From: Mycobacterium montefiorense
Lineage (GTDB): Bacteria; Actinomycetota; Actinomycetes; Mycobacteriales; Mycobacteriaceae
Reading direction: 5' to 3'
Length of the DNA: 64,000 nucleotides
NCBI RefSeq assembly: GCF_003112775.1
Contig: NZ_BFCH01000017.1
Coordinates: forward strand, 504,938-568,937
A program made the translations under genes and the position numbers. Below, in pieces: positions 7,905 to 18,795 of this stretch. The notes under the pieces were generated by a model, which saw only the letters and a list, made by a program, of their open reading frames with translations, was not told the origin of the DNA and ran no database searches. Each line of letters starts with the position of its first letter. The first letter of the stretch is position 1.

Positions 7905-9744
7905 GAGTGGTGTACTCGCAGTCCAGCCGGGCACTTCTCGGTTGGACAGCAGGGTCGATGGCGACGTCGTCAGCCGGTTTGCTACGTGCTGCCGGGCGTT
8001 AGGTGTCGCGGTCTATCAACGCCAGCGTCCGGCCGATTTGGCCGCCGCCCGCTCGGGTTTCACCGCGCTGACCCGCGTCGCCCATGACCAGTGCGACGCC
8101 TGGACCGGGCTAGCCGCCGCCGGCGATGCGTCATTCCGCGTTCTCGAGGCGGTTTCGCGCACCGCGGCCACCTCCGGCGTGTTGCAGCGACAGGTTGACC
8201 TGGCGCCCGCCGCCCTGGGCTTCCGCTACGACAGCGGACTGTATCTACAGTTTCGCGCCAGCAACCCCGACGACTTCCATCTCGCCTATGCGGCGGCGTT
8301 GGCAACGGCCGGCCGGTTTGCCGAGGCGGATGAAATCGTCACCGGGCTCAGCGCGCGCCGCCCGAGTTGGCGCGAGGCGCGGTGGATCTCCGTCGTCATC
8401 AATTTCCGCGCCGAGCGGTGGTCCGACGTCGTGAAGCTGCTGACCCCGATCGTCAACGACTCCGACCTCGATGAGGCCTACGCGCACGCGGCCAAGATCG
8501 CCCTGGGCACCGCGCTGGCCCGGCTGGGCATGTTCGCCCCCGCGCTGTCCTATCTCGAGGAGCCCGAAGGTCCGGTCACGGTGGCCGCCGTCGATGGGGC
8601 GCTGGCCAAGGCGCTCGTCCTGCGCGTGCACGTCGACGAGGAGTCGGCGAGCGAGGTGTTGCAGGACTTGTACGCCGCGCACCCGGAGAACGAGCAGGTC
8701 GAACAGGCCTTGTCCGACACCAGTTTTGGGCTTGTTACCACCAACGCGGCCCGCATCGAGGCTCGTAAAGATCCGTGGGATCCGGACACCGAGCCCAGCG
8801 CGGAGGATTTTGTCGACCCCGCCGCCCATGAACGCAAGGCCGTACTGCTGCACGAGGCCGAACGCCAGCTGACCGAATTCATCGGACTGGAAGAAGTGAA
8901 GAATCAGGTATCGCGCCTGAAGAGCTCGGTGGCCATGGAGCTGGTCCGCAAGCAGCGCGGGCTTCAGGTTGCGCAGCGCGCGCACCACTTGGTGTTCGCC
9001 GGGCCGCCCGGAACGGGTAAGACCACCATCGCGCGTGTGGTCGCCAAAATCTATTGCGGCCTGGGCCTGTTGAAGCGCGAGAACATCCGCGAGGTGCACC
9101 GCGCCGACCTGATCGGTCAGCACATCGGTGAGACCGAGGCCAAGACCAACGCGATCATCGACAGCGCGCTGGACGGCGTGCTGTTCCTCGACGAGGCCTA
9201 CGCCCTGGTGGCCACCGGCGCCAAGAACGACTTCGGGCTGGTCGCCATCGACACGCTGCTGGCCCGCATGGAAAACGACCGCGACCGGCTGGTGGTGATC
9301 ATCGCCGGTTACCGGGCGGACCTGGACAAGTTCCTGGACACCAACGAGGGTCTACGGTCGCGGTTCACTCGCAATATCACCTTCCCGTCGTACAACTCTC
9401 ACGAGTTGGTGGAGATCGCGCACAAGATGGCCGAACAGCGCGACAGCATCTTCGAGCAATCCGCGCTCGACCACATGGATGCCCTGTTCGCGAGTTTGGC
9501 GACGTCCTCGACACCAGACTCCAATGGAGTCGAACGGCGCAGCCTCGACATTGCGGGTAACGGCCGTTTCGTCCGAAACATCGTCGAGCGTTCCGAAGAA
9601 GAGCGCGAATTCCGGTTGGACCATTCAGAACAGGCGGGTACCGGTGCGTTCACCGATGAGGAGCTGATGACGATCACCGACCGAGATGTCAGTAATTCAG
9701 TAGAGCCGCTGCTGCGCGGCCTGGGCCTCTCGGTGCCGTCATGA
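7891..9744 (+). CDS. eccA3: ESX-3 AAA+ ATPase EccA3
   Basis: 617 residues (about 630 in M. tuberculosis). The N-terminal TPR-like helical domain (to about residue 310) recognises substrates. The CbxX/CfqX-type AAA+ domain has Walker A GPPGTGKTT near residue 370, Walker B VLFLDEAY near 430 and sensor/arginine region SRFTRN near 490. This is a cytosolic ATPase thought to act with EspG on PE/PPE or Esx substrates before export. The GTG 7891 start is the first usable one after the in-frame stop at 7858. The stop overlaps the eccB3 ATG by 4 bp (ATGA). It is read from the Zur and IdeR-like promoters upstream. Confidence 0.95.
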   Translation: MERGESGVLAVQPGTSRLDSRVDGDVVSRFATCCRALGVAVYQRQRPADLAAARSGFTALTRVAHDQCDAWTGLAAAGDASFRVLEAVSRTAATSGVLQRQVDLAPAALGFRYDSGLYLQFRASNPDDFHLAYAAALATAGRFAEADEIVTGLSARRPSWREARWISVVINFRAERWSDVVKLLTPIVNDSDLDEAYAHAAKIALGTALARLGMFAPALSYLEEPEGPVTVAAVDGALAKALVLRVHVDEESASEVLQDLYAAHPENEQVEQALSDTSFGLVTTNAARIEARKDPWDPDTEPSAEDFVDPAAHERKAVLLHEAERQLTEFIGLEEVKNQVSRLKSSVAMELVRKQRGLQVAQRAHHLVFAGPPGTGKTTIARVVAKIYCGLGLLKRENIREVHRADLIGQHIGETEAKTNAIIDSALDGVLFLDEAYALVATGAKNDFGLVAIDTLLARMENDRDRLVVIIAGYRADLDKFLDTNEGLRSRFTRNITFPSYNSHELVEIAHKMAEQRDSIFEQSALDHMDALFASLATSSTPDSNGVERRSLDIAGNGRFVRNIVERSEEEREFRLDHSEQAGTGAFTDEELMTITDRDVSNSVEPLLRGLGLSVPS

Positions 9745-11348
9745 CCAACCCGGAGCCCCAGGACGAACGACGCTCGTTTTCCTCACGGACCCCTGTCAAC
9801 GACAATCCTGACCAGGTGGTCTACCGGCGCGGATTCGTCACCCGGCATCAGGTGACCGGCTGGCGCTTCGTGATGCGCCGCATCGCCTCCGGAATTGCGT
9901 TGCACGACACCAGAATGCTGGTCGACCCGCTGCGTACCCAGTCGCGTGCGGTGCTGATGGGCGCCCTGATTCTGATCACCGGCCTAGCGGGTTGCTTCGT
10001 GTTCTCGATGATCCGGCCCAACGGTCAGGCGGGCAGCAACGCGGTGCTCGCCGATCGGGAGTCCGCCGCACTGTATGTGCGGATCGGTGACGACTTGCAC
10101 CCGGTGTTGAACCTGACCTCGGCGCGGCTGATCGTCGGCAAGCCGGTCAACCCTGCCACGGTGAAGAGCAGTGAGCTGGACCGGTTTCCGCTCGGAAACC
10201 TGATCGGCATACCTGGTGCACCAGAACGTATGGTGCAGAACGCATCTCATGACGCGCGCTGGACGGTGTGCGATGCCGTCAACGAGGCTGCCGAGGGTTC
10301 GCATGCTGTGCATAGCACCGGTGTCACCGTGATCGCGGGTACGCCCGACGGCAGCGGCGCGCGTGCCGCCACGATCGCGCCCGGCCAGGCGATCCTGGTC
10401 GAGTTCAACGGCGACAAGGGCTCCAGCACCTGGCTGCTGTGGGATGGCAAGCGCAGCCAGATCGACCTGACCAATCACGCGGTCACCAACGCGTTGGGTC
10501 TGGGTGTCGACCTGCCCGCGCCGCGACCCATCGCGGAGGGGCTGTTCAATGCGATTCCAGAAGCGCCCGCGCTGACCGCGCCGGGCATCCCGAACGCCGG
10601 CACCCCGGCGAACTACGCAGTCCCGGCACCGATCGGGGGCGTCGTGACGTCCTATGCCGTCGACCCGGGCAGCTTGCGGCACTACGCGGTGCTGCCGGAT
10701 GGCCTGCAACCGATCTCGCCGGTGCTCGCCGCGATCCTGCGTAACACCAATTCCTATGGCCTGGAACAACCTCCGCGGCTCGGCGCCGACGAGGTAGCCA
10801 AGCTGCCGGTGTCACGGATGCTGGACACCACGCGCTTTCCCGACCACCAGGTCGCCCTGGTCGACGCGGCCAAGGACCCCGTCGCCTGCGCCTACTGGAG
10901 CAAGCCGGCCGGGGCTGCAAGCAGCTCGCTGAGCCTGCTGGCCGGTTCGGCGCTGCCGGTTCCCGACGCGGTTCGCACCGTGAACCTGATCGGTGGTGGC
11001 TCCCAAGGAATCGCCACCCGTGTCGCCCTGGCGCCGGGCACCGGATACTTCGCTCAGTCCATCGGTGGCGGCGCGACTTCACCGGGAAGCGGGTCGCTGT
11101 TCTGGGTGTCCGACACCGGAGTCCGCTACGGCATCGACAACGAAGCTGACAACGGCGCTGCCGGGCACGGCAAAACCGTTGAGGCTCTGGGCTTAACCCC
11201 ACCCCCCGTTCCTATTCCCTGGTCGATACTGTCGCTGTTCGCGACGGGCCCGACGCTATCTCGCGCCGACGCGTTGCTCGCACACGACGGCTTGGCGCCC
11301 GATAGCAAGCCCGGACGTCCGGTGTCGGCCGAAGGAGGACCCCGATGA
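9741..11348 (+). CDS. eccB3: ESX-3 membrane core protein EccB3
   Basis: 535 residues. A cytosolic N-terminus ([16 protein letters not shown]) is followed by a single transmembrane helix near residues 70-90 ([20 protein letters not shown]). A large periplasmic domain of repeats ends in the conserved VPWSIL-like region ([15 protein letters not shown]). EccB is part of the EccB-C-D-E inner-membrane pore complex. Overlaps of 4 bp at both ends (with eccA3 and eccC3) imply translational coupling. Confidence 0.95.
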   Translation: MTNPEPQDERRSFSSRTPVNDNPDQVVYRRGFVTRHQVTGWRFVMRRIASGIALHDTRMLVDPLRTQSRAVLMGALILITGLAGCFVFSMIRPNGQAGSNAVLADRESAALYVRIGDDLHPVLNLTSARLIVGKPVNPATVKSSELDRFPLGNLIGIPGAPERMVQNASHDARWTVCDAVNEAAEGSHAVHSTGVTVIAGTPDGSGARAATIAPGQAILVEFNGDKGSSTWLLWDGKRSQIDLTNHAVTNALGLGVDLPAPRPIAEGLFNAIPEAPALTAPGIPNAGTPANYAVPAPIGGVVTSYAVDPGSLRHYAVLPDGLQPISPVLAAILRNTNSYGLEQPPRLGADEVAKLPVSRMLDTTRFPDHQVALVDAAKDPVACAYWSKPAGAASSSLSLLAGSALPVPDAVRTVNLIGGGSQGIATRVALAPGTGYFAQSIGGGATSPGSGSLFWVSDTGVRYGIDNEADNGAAGHGKTVEALGLTPPPVPIPWSILSLFATGPTLSRADALLAHDGLAPDSKPGRPVSAEGGPR

Positions 11349-14300
11349 GCCGTCTGATCTTCGAAGCACGCCGGCGCCTGGCGCCGCCGAGCACCCGCCA
11401 GGGCACCATCACGATCGAGGCGCCCCCCGAGCTGCCCCGGGTGATTCCGCCGTCGTTCCTGCGTCGTGCGATGCCCTACGTGCTGGTGATCCTGATCGTC
11501 GGCATGATCGTCGCGCTGGTCGCCACCGGGATGAAGGTGATTTCGCCGCAGACGCTGTTCTTCCCGTTCGTGTTGCTGCTGGCGGCAACCGCGCTCTATC
11601 GGGGCAACGACAACAAGATGCGCACCGAGGAGGTCGACGCCGAGCGCGCCGACTACCTGCGCTACCTGTCGGTGGTTCGGGACAACATCCGCACCCAGGC
11701 CGCCCAGCAGCGCGCCGCCGCGCAGTGGTCGCATCCCGAGCCGTCGGCGCTGGCGACGGTGCCCGGATCTCGCCGTCAGTGGGAACGTGACCCGCACGAC
11801 CCCGACTTCCTGGTGTTGCGGGCTGGGCGTCACCAGGTTCCGCTGGCGACGGCGGTGCGGGTGCAAGACACCGCCGACGAAATCGACCTGGAACCGGTGT
11901 CACACAGCGCATTACGTAGCCTGCTCGACACTCAGCGCACGGTTCGCGATGTGCCCACCGGAATCGATTTGGCCAAAGTCTCCCGGATCACCGTCTTCGG
12001 TGAACCAGACGACGTGCAAGGCGCAGTGCGTGCCTGGATCGCTCAGGCAGTGACCTGGCACGACCCGACGGTGTTGGGGGTAGCGCTGGCCACCCGCGAT
12101 CTGGAGAACCACGACTGGTCCTGGCTGAAGTGGTTGCCCCACATCGACATTCCCGGCGAGGTGGACGGCGTCGGGCCAGCCCGCTTCCTGTCCACCAACC
12201 CCGACGAGCTGATCGCCCTGCTGGGGCCGGCGCTGGCTGACCGCCCGTCATTCACCGGCGATCCGGCCGATGCGCTGCGGCATCTGCTGATCATCATCGA
12301 CGATCCCGACTACGACGTGAACGCGTCGGCGCTGGCGATCGGCCGGGCCGGAGTCACCGTCGTGCACCGCACCACCACACCGCCCAACCGCGAACAGTAT
12401 TCGGATCCGGAAAAGCCGATTCTGCGTGTCATCGGGCGGGACGGCGGGGGCAGCCGGGACGGGGCCATCGAACGCTGGCAGACCGGCGGCTGGCAGCGCT
12501 ACATCGACAATGCCGATCAACTCGGCGTCGACGAGGTCGCACACCTGGCCCGTCAGCTGTCGCGCTGGGATTCCAACCCGACCCACACCGGGCTGCGCTC
12601 GGCGGCAACGCGTGGCGCCACGTTCACGACGCTGCTGGGTGTTCCGGACGCGTCGCAGCTGGACGTGCCGACACTGTGGGGACCGCGGCGCCGCGACGAC
12701 GAGTTGCGGGTGCCGATCGGTGTCACCGCGACCGGCGAGCCGCTGTTCTTCGACCTCAAGGACGAAGCCGAGGGCGGGATGGGCCCGCACGGCCTGATGA
12801 TCGGTATGACCGGTTCTGGCAAGTCGCAGACCCTGATGTCGATTCTGTTGTCGCTGTTGACAACTCATTCGGCTGACCGGCTCATCGTGATCTATGCCGA
12901 CTTCAAGGGTGAGGCCGGCGCCGACAGCTTCCGGGACTTCCCGCAGGTCGTCGCGGTGATCTCGAACATGGCCGAGAAGAAGTCGCTGGCCGACCGGTTC
13001 GCCGACACGCTGCGTGGTGAGGTCGCACGTCGCGAGACGCTGCTCCGCGAGGCCGGCCGCCAGGTTCAGGGCAGTGCGTTCAACTCGGTGGTCGAGTACG
13101 AGAACGCCATCGCCGCCGGGCACGAGCTGCCGCCGATCCCGACGCTGTTCGTGGTCGCCGACGAGTTCACGCTGATGCTGGCCGACTACCCGGAGTACGC
13201 GGAACTGTTCGACTACGTGGCTCGCAAGGGTCGCTCGTTCCGTATCCACATTCTGTTCGCGTCCCAGACGCTGGATGTCGGCAAGATCAAGGACATCGAC
13301 AAGAACACCTCGTACCGCATCGGGTTGAAGGTGGCCAGTCCCAGCGTTTCTCGCCAGATCATCGGCGTGGACGACGCGTACCACATCGAGTCGGGCAAAG
13401 AGCACAAGGGCGTGGGCTTCCTGGTGCCCGCCCCGGGTGCCGCGCCGATCAAGTTCCGCAGCACCTACGTCGACGGCATCTACGAGCCGCCGCAGCCTGC
13501 TAAAACCCTTGTGGTGCAGTCTGTCCCGCAGCCAAAGCTGTTCACGGCGGGCAGGGTGGAGCCGGATCAGGGCACGGTGATCATCGGAGCGGACCAAGAC
13601 GAGTTTGTCGGACCGCCGCGCAAGCTGATCGCGACCATTGGCGAGCAACTCGCGAGCTGCGGGCCGCGGGCACCGCAGCTGTGGCTGCCGCCGCTGGACG
13701 AGCCGATCCCGCTGACGTCGGTGCTGGCTCGCGCCGGGCTGCCCGAACGGCAGTGGCGCTGGCCGCTCGGCGAGATCGACAAGCCATTCGAGATGCGCCG
13801 CGATCCGCTGTTGTTCGACGCCACTTCGGCTGCTGGCAACGTGGTGATCCACGGGGGCGCCAAGTCCGGCAAATCGTCTGCGCTGCAAACATTTATGTTG
13901 TCCGCAGCCAGCCTGCATTCGCCGCGCGATGTCACGTTCTACTGCTTGGACTACGGCGGTGGGCAGCTGCGGGCGCTGGAAGATCTTGCGCACATCGGCA
14001 GCATCGCGTCGCCGCTGGAACCCGAGCGCATCCGCCGCACCTTCGGCGAGCTGGAGCAGCTGCTGATTTCCCGGCAGCAGCAAGAAGCCTTCCGGGACAA
14101 GAACGGTTCGACTCACGACGACGGCTTCGGAGAGGTTTTCCTGGTCATCGACAACCTCTACGCCTTCGCCCGGGACAACACCGACCAGTTCAACACACGT
14201 AATCCTTTGCTGGCCAAGGTGACTGAACTCGTCAACGTCGGTCTTGCGTACGGCATCCACGTGATCATCACCACGCCGAGCTGGCTGGAGGTACCGCTGG

Positions 14301-15337
14301 CGATGCGCGACGGTTTGGGGCTGCGTCTCGAGCTCAAGCTGCACGACGCGCGGGACAGCAACGTGCGAGTGGTTGGGGCGCTGCGCCGCCCGGCCGACGC
14401 CGTGCCGGCCGACCAGCCGGGTCGCGGGTTGACGATGGCCGCCGAGCACTTCTTGTTCGCGGCTCCGGAATTGGACCAGGTGGCCGCGATCAACGCCCGC
14501 TACCCGGGTGTGGCCGCACCGCCGGTTCGGCTGTTGCCGAGCAACCTGGCACCCGATGCCCTCGGGCCGCTGTATCGGGGATCCGAACAAGTCGTCATCG
14601 GTCAGCGCGAAGAGGACCTGGCGCCGGTCGTGCTCGACTTCACCGAGAACCCGTTGCTGATGGTGTTCGGTGACAGCAAGGCGGGCAAGACCACGCTGTT
14701 GCGCCACATCATCCGTACCGTCCGGGAGCATTCCACCGCGGACCAGGTGGCTTTCACGGTGCTGGATCGGCGGCTGCATCTGGTCGAAGAGCCGCTTTTC
14801 CCGGACAACGAATACACGGCCAACATCGACCGGGTCCTCCCGGCGATGCTCGGGCTGTCCAACATCATCGCGTCGCGGCGCCCGCCGGCCGGCTTGTCGG
14901 CAGCGGAGTTGGCCCGGTGGAGCTACCAGGGCCACACCCACTATCTGATCATCGACGACGTTGACCAGATTCCGGATACACCGGCGATGAGTGGGCCGTA
15001 CATTGGACAGCGGCCATGGACCAGCCTGATCTCCGAACTCAGCCAGGCCGCCGATCTGGGACTGCGGGTGATCGTCACGGCGCGGGCCACCGGCTCGGGG
15101 CATGCGCTGATGACCAGTCCGTTGCTGCGCCGCTTCAACGATTTGCAGGCAACCACGTTGATGCTGGCGGGCAACCCGCAGGACAGCGGCAAGATCCGCG
15201 GCCAGCGATTTGGCCGGTTGCCTGCCGGACGGGCAATTCTGTTGGGAGACAGCGAAAGCCCGACGTACGTGCAATTGGTCAACCCGTTGGTTGGCGAGTC
15301 TGTGGTAGGGGGAGCCGACGAAGGTTTCGCCCGATGA
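11345..15337 (+). CDS. eccC3: ESX-3 FtsK/SpoIIIE-type ATPase EccC3
   Basis: 1330 residues. Two N-terminal transmembrane helices near residues 40-85 precede a DUF domain and three FtsK/SpoIIIE nucleoside triphosphatase domains. The P-loops are GMTGSGKS (about 487), GGAKSGKS (about 836) and GDSKAGKT (about 1109). EccC is the motor that binds the C-terminal export signals of Esx and PE/PPE pairs and energises export. It is unsplit, unlike the two-gene EccC of ESX-1. It starts with ATG overlapping the eccB3 stop. There is a 46-bp gap to PE5. Confidence 0.96.
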   Translation: MSRLIFEARRRLAPPSTRQGTITIEAPPELPRVIPPSFLRRAMPYVLVILIVGMIVALVATGMKVISPQTLFFPFVLLLAATALYRGNDNKMRTEEVDAERADYLRYLSVVRDNIRTQAAQQRAAAQWSHPEPSALATVPGSRRQWERDPHDPDFLVLRAGRHQVPLATAVRVQDTADEIDLEPVSHSALRSLLDTQRTVRDVPTGIDLAKVSRITVFGEPDDVQGAVRAWIAQAVTWHDPTVLGVALATRDLENHDWSWLKWLPHIDIPGEVDGVGPARFLSTNPDELIALLGPALADRPSFTGDPADALRHLLIIIDDPDYDVNASALAIGRAGVTVVHRTTTPPNREQYSDPEKPILRVIGRDGGGSRDGAIERWQTGGWQRYIDNADQLGVDEVAHLARQLSRWDSNPTHTGLRSAATRGATFTTLLGVPDASQLDVPTLWGPRRRDDELRVPIGVTATGEPLFFDLKDEAEGGMGPHGLMIGMTGSGKSQTLMSILLSLLTTHSADRLIVIYADFKGEAGADSFRDFPQVVAVISNMAEKKSLADRFADTLRGEVARRETLLREAGRQVQGSAFNSVVEYENAIAAGHELPPIPTLFVVADEFTLMLADYPEYAELFDYVARKGRSFRIHILFASQTLDVGKIKDIDKNTSYRIGLKVASPSVSRQIIGVDDAYHIESGKEHKGVGFLVPAPGAAPIKFRSTYVDGIYEPPQPAKTLVVQSVPQPKLFTAGRVEPDQGTVIIGADQDEFVGPPRKLIATIGEQLASCGPRAPQLWLPPLDEPIPLTSVLARAGLPERQWRWPLGEIDKPFEMRRDPLLFDATSAAGNVVIHGGAKSGKSSALQTFMLSAASLHSPRDVTFYCLDYGGGQLRALEDLAHIGSIASPLEPERIRRTFGELEQLLISRQQQEAFRDKNGSTHDDGFGEVFLVIDNLYAFARDNTDQFNTRNPLLAKVTELVNVGLAYGIHVIITTPSWLEVPLAMRDGLGLRLELKLHDARDSNVRVVGALRRPADAVPADQPGRGLTMAAEHFLFAAPELDQVAAINARYPGVAAPPVRLLPSNLAPDALGPLYRGSEQVVIGQREEDLAPVVLDFTENPLLMVFGDSKAGKTTLLRHIIRTVREHSTADQVAFTVLDRRLHLVEEPLFPDNEYTANIDRVLPAMLGLSNIIASRRPPAGLSAAELARWSYQGHTHYLIIDDVDQIPDTPAMSGPYIGQRPWTSLISELSQAADLGLRVIVTARATGSGHALMTSPLLRRFNDLQATTLMLAGNPQDSGKIRGQRFGRLPAGRAILLGDSESPTYVQLVNPLVGESVVGGADEGFAR

Positions 15338-15383
15338 TGGTGGTTAGTGAAAGCGCAACAGCAGGACCTGAAAAGGAGCAGTT

Positions 15384-15692
15384 ATGACGTTGCGAGTAGT
15401 TCCCGAAGGCTTGGCGGCGACGAGCGCGGCGGTGGAGGCGCTGACGGCGCGGCTGGCGAGCGCGCACGCGGCGGCCGCTCCGGCGATCACCGCCGTGGTG
15501 CCGCCCGCGGCGGATCCGGTGTCGTTGACGACGGCTGCCGGGTTCAGTGCCCAGGGGCAGATGCACTCCGTGGTGGCCGCCGAGGGTGTGGAGGAGCTGG
15601 GCCGCGCCGGTGTGGGCGTGGGCGAAGGTGGGACAAGCTATCTCGTGGGTGACACCGCGGCGGCCGCTACCTACGGAGTGGGCGGCGTCTGA
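15384..15692 (+). CDS. PE5: PE family protein PE5 (ESX-3 substrate)
   Basis: 102 residues, all PE domain with no PGRS tail. The N-terminus [20 protein letters not shown] carries the Pro-Glu pair at 7-8. The export signal YxxxD is present as YLVGD near residue 88. A good AGGAG lies 8 bp upstream. The stop is 2 bp before PPE4, the partner with which it forms the secreted heterodimer chaperoned by EspG3. Length and position match PE5 of M. tuberculosis. Confidence 0.95.
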   Translation: MTLRVVPEGLAATSAAVEALTARLASAHAAAAPAITAVVPPAADPVSLTTAAGFSAQGQMHSVVAAEGVEELGRAGVGVGEGGTSYLVGDTAAAATYGVGGV

Positions 15693-15694
15693 CA

Positions 15695-17155
15695 ATGACG
15701 GCGCCTATCTGGATGGCTGCTCCGCCGGAGGTGCATTCGGCGTTGCTGACCGCGGGTCCGGGACCGGGGCCGCTGTTGGCGGCTGCCGGTGCGTGGACCG
15801 CGCTCAGCACCGAATATGCCGACGCGGCAGCCGAACTCAGTGGGCTACTGGGGGAAGTGCAAGCCGGCGCCTGGGAAGGGCCCAGCGCCGAACAGTATGC
15901 GGCCGCACATGTGCCGTATCTGGCGTGGCTGATCCAGTCCAGCGTCAACAGTGCGGGTGTGGCCGCCCAGCATGAGGTCGCGGCGGCGGCCTACACCGGC
16001 GCCCTGGCGGCAATGCCGACGCTAGGGGAGCTGGCCGCCAACCACACCGTGCACGGAGTGCTGGTAGGGACGAATTTCTTTGGGATCAATACGATTCCGA
16101 TTGCGGTCAACGAGGCCGACTATGCGCGGATGTGGGTCCAGGCCGCCACCACGATGAGCACCTACCAGGTCGTCTCCGGTGCCGCGCTGGCGTCGGCGCC
16201 ACAACCGGACCCGGCGCCTGACGTGCTGCGTCCCGGTGCCGAGGCCAACAACTTCTCGACGCTGGCAGCGCCGAACGAATCCGACTCCGGCAACTGGCTG
16301 GAGAATCTGCTCAGGCAGATCGCGCAGTTCTTTCAGAACCTCATGCAGGCGCTGGGGCCGTTCCTGGTGGCCTACGGACCATTGCTGTTCTTCATCGCCT
16401 ACGAGGCGTTTTTCATTCCATTCGGTTATACGTTCTGGACCTTGCTGTTGGTGTCCCCGCTCTTGATCCCGCTGGTCATCGGGATTGGCGCCTACTTGTA
16501 CCTGCAATCTCCCGAGGATGTACCGGATGAGCTGCCCGCGGTGGTCCCACCGGTGCAGGCGTCTCAAGCTTCGATGCCGCCCGTGGCCGCGATTGCCCCA
16601 CCCGCCCCGGCGCCCGCTTCGGCTCCGGCGCCCGCGCCCGCCTCGGCTGCCACTGCGGCGACCGCGCCGGCACCGGCCCCGGCCGCCGGAACTTTCGGCT
16701 ACTTGGTCTACGGCGGCGGCGATCCGGAAACCGGCTTCGGCCCGACGTTGGGTGGCCGCGGTGGAGTAAAGGCACCGGCCGCGACCATCCCGGCTGCCGC
16801 GGCGGCGGTGCCGGGCCGGGCGGCCGCGGCACGGCGTCGTAGGCGAGCCGCCATGCGCGATCACGGCGACGAGTTTCTGGATATGAACGTCGACGTCGAC
16901 CCGGTTTGGGGCGGCGCGCCCAATGAAGAAGAGCTATTGGCTGCCGCGATGGCTTCGGGAAGTGGGGCCGGACGGCTGGGGTTCGCCGGCACTGCGCGAA
17001 AAGACGCGGATCTGCGAGCTTCCGGATTGACCGAGCTGGTCGGTGATGAATTCGGCAGCGGCCCGCGGATGCCGATGGTGCCGGGCACCTGGGATCACAA
17101 CGGCGAAGGCCCGGGTGATCCCGATGAAGCGGGGGGAGGGGGCTCCGAAAGTTAG
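15695..17155 (+). CDS. PPE4: PPE family protein PPE4, PPW subfamily (ESX-3 substrate)
   Basis: 486 residues. The PPE domain covers about residues 1-175 ([10 protein letters not shown] at the start; GAWEGPSAEQY turn). A hydrophobic stretch near 220-265 (PLLFFIAYEAFFIPFGYTF) and an Ala/Pro linker follow. The C-terminal PPW region has GFAGT near 429 and PMVPGTW near 459. It dimerises with PE5 and is tied to mycobactin-dependent iron use in M. tuberculosis. It is strikingly similar to PPE3 at 4716, in DNA as well as protein, in several blocks. Confidence 0.95.
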   Translation: MTAPIWMAAPPEVHSALLTAGPGPGPLLAAAGAWTALSTEYADAAAELSGLLGEVQAGAWEGPSAEQYAAAHVPYLAWLIQSSVNSAGVAAQHEVAAAAYTGALAAMPTLGELAANHTVHGVLVGTNFFGINTIPIAVNEADYARMWVQAATTMSTYQVVSGAALASAPQPDPAPDVLRPGAEANNFSTLAAPNESDSGNWLENLLRQIAQFFQNLMQALGPFLVAYGPLLFFIAYEAFFIPFGYTFWTLLLVSPLLIPLVIGIGAYLYLQSPEDVPDELPAVVPPVQASQASMPPVAAIAPPAPAPASAPAPAPASAATAATAPAPAPAAGTFGYLVYGGGDPETGFGPTLGGRGGVKAPAATIPAAAAAVPGRAAAARRRRRAAMRDHGDEFLDMNVDVDPVWGGAPNEEELLAAAMASGSGAGRLGFAGTARKDADLRASGLTELVGDEFGSGPRMPMVPGTWDHNGEGPGDPDEAGGGGSES

Positions 17156-17221
17156 CAAGACAGTTAGCCACTCGTCAGCCAATAATCGAAATCGTAAGGG
17201 ACGGAAGAGAAAGGAATCGTT

Positions 17222-17515
17222 ATGAGTCTTCTAGATGCTCACATCCCGCAGTTGGTGGCCTCGCAATCGGTGTTCAGCGGCAAGGCGGCCCTGATGCGCA
17301 GCACGATCAGCCAGGCCGAGCAGGAGGCAATGTCTGCCCAGGCGTTCAACCAGGGTGAGGCCTCGGCGGCATTCCAGGCCGCGCATGCCCGGTTCGTGGA
17401 GATGGCCGCGCGGGTCAACACCCTGCTGGATATCGCCCAGGCCAACCTCGGTGATGCGGCGAGCACCTACGTAGCCGCCGACGCCGCTGCCGCGTCCGGC
17501 TACACCTCGTTCTGA
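17222..17515 (+). CDS. esxG: ESAT-6-like protein EsxG
   Basis: 97 residues, WXG100 fold. As in other EsxG proteins the turn reads NQG rather than WxG. The C-terminus holds the YxxxD export signal (YVAAD, near residue 83). AAAGGA lies upstream. It forms a tight 1:1 four-helix dimer with EsxH, coded 32 bp later, and the pair is the main ESX-3 secreted effector, acting in metal homeostasis and host ESCRT interference. Confidence 0.96.
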   Translation: MSLLDAHIPQLVASQSVFSGKAALMRSTISQAEQEAMSAQAFNQGEASAAFQAAHARFVEMAARVNTLLDIAQANLGDAASTYVAADAAAASGYTSF

Positions 17516-17547
17516 GCCGACCACCAATAACCGCGAAAGGACTTGTG

Positions 17548-17838
17548 ATGTCGCAGATTATGTACAACTACCCGGCGATGTTGAGCCACGCCGCCGATAT
17601 GTCGGCCTACGCCGGCACGATGCGGGCGTTGGGTGTCGATATCTCCACCGAGCAGGCCGCACTGCAGAACGCCTGGCAGGGTGACACCGGTATGACCTAC
17701 CAGCTTTGGCAGGTCCAGTGGAACCAGGCCATGGAGGCGTTGGTGCAGTCTTACCGGGCGATGGCCGGCACGCACGAAAACAACACCTTGGCCATGTTTG
17801 CCCGCGATACGGCCGAGGCCGCCAAGTGGGGCGGCTAG
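17548..17838 (+). CDS. esxH: ESAT-6-like protein EsxH (TB10.4)
   Basis: 96 residues from ATG 17548; the GTG just before gives one more codon and is less likely. WxG is present as WQG at 43-45. Comparing with M. tuberculosis EsxH from memory, His14, His76 and Glu77 of the described zinc site are kept, but position 70 is Arg instead of His (sequence [14 protein letters not shown]). It partners EsxG. The ribosome site AAAGGA lies about 10 bp upstream. Confidence 0.96.
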   Translation: MSQIMYNYPAMLSHAADMSAYAGTMRALGVDISTEQAALQNAWQGDTGMTYQLWQVQWNQAMEALVQSYRAMAGTHENNTLAMFARDTAEAAKWGG

Positions 17839-17848
17839 CCCTACCTCG

Positions 17849-18727
17849 ATGAGTGTCGAGCCCAACGCCGTCGAGCTGACGGTCGAAAACGCGTGGTTCA
17901 TCGCGGAAACCATTGGAGCAGGTAGCTTCCCGTGGGTTCTGGCGATCACGACGCCATATCGCGACGCCGCGCAACGAGCCGCGTTCTTCGAAGGTCAGAA
18001 GGACGAGCTGACCCGGATGGGTCTGATGTCGCCAGAGGGTGTCGTGAATCCGGCGGTCGCCGACTGGATCAAAGTGGTGTGTTTTCCCGACCAATGGCTC
18101 GATCTGCGCTACGTGGGTTCCGGCGCGGTCAGCGGTGCCGGCGAGTTATTGCGCGGCGTTGTCGCGCGGCGCGCCGGTACCACCGGCAGGTCGTCGGTGA
18201 CCGTCGTCGCGCTGCGCAGCGCGCAGTTGGTCACGTTTACCGCTATGAGTATCGACGACGTACGGGCGCTGATTCCGGTCCTCGGTGTCGGCTTGGGTCA
18301 GCGGCCGCCGGCGCAGTTCGCGGAGTTCAGCATGCCGGCGCGGGTCGGAGCCCGCGCCGACGAGCGGCTGCGCTCCGGGGCGGAACTGGTGGAAGTCCTT
18401 GACTACCTGGGTATTCCAGAATCGGCACGAACGGTGGTGGCATCCGTCTTCACGGGTCCGCGTACCTACGTCGAAATCGTCGCCGGCTGCCATCGCGACG
18501 GGCAGCATGCCACCACCGAAGTTGGAATGAGCATTGTGGACACCACCGCGGGCCGGATCCTGGTCAGTCCGTCCCGCGCGTTCGACGGCGAATGGGTCTC
18601 GACCTTCGCGCCCGGAACGCCGTTTGCAATCGCTGTCGCGATCGAACACTTGACCGCGTGTCTGCCCGATGGCCACTGGTTCCCCAATCAGCGGCTGTCC
18701 CGAGATTTGTCCACCCAATACGCGTAA
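17849..18727 (+). CDS. espG3: ESX-3 secretion chaperone EspG3
   Basis: 292 residues, the EspG family. It begins [20 protein letters not shown] and continues with the conserved [10 protein letters not shown] and FFEGQKDEL. It is a cytosolic chaperone that caps the hydrophobic tip of the PPE protein in PE5-PPE4 and delivers it to the ESX-3 pore. The start is 10 bp after the esxH stop. No oddities in length. Confidence 0.93.
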   Translation: MSVEPNAVELTVENAWFIAETIGAGSFPWVLAITTPYRDAAQRAAFFEGQKDELTRMGLMSPEGVVNPAVADWIKVVCFPDQWLDLRYVGSGAVSGAGELLRGVVARRAGTTGRSSVTVVALRSAQLVTFTAMSIDDVRALIPVLGVGLGQRPPAQFAEFSMPARVGARADERLRSGAELVEVLDYLGIPESARTVVASVFTGPRTYVEIVAGCHRDGQHATTEVGMSIVDTTAGRILVSPSRAFDGEWVSTFAPGTPFAIAVAIEHLTACLPDGHWFPNQRLSRDLSTQYA

Positions 18728-18750
18728 TCACAACGAGATAGAGAGAGAGC

Positions 18751-18795
18751 ATGATGTCCCAGGAACGGCCCCAGCCTAATTCGAGGGTCCGGTGA
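18751..18795 (+). CDS. possible 14-codon leader ORF coupled to eccD3
   Basis: ATG 18751 follows a purine-rich GAGAGAGAG ribosome site and reads 14 codons (MMSQERPQPNSRVR) to TGA at 18793-18795. That TGA overlaps the eccD3 GTG at 18792 (GTGA). eccD3 has no good ribosome site of its own, so reinitiation is plausible. A frameshift that detached an original eccD3 N-terminus would look the same. Confidence 0.4.
   Translation: MMSQERPQPNSRVR

Noticed and set aside
12248..15274. A 1008-codon open frame on the minus strand opposite eccC3
   Set aside because: An antisense shadow of eccC3 in GC-rich DNA, with Arg/His/Gln-rich composition and no family resemblance.
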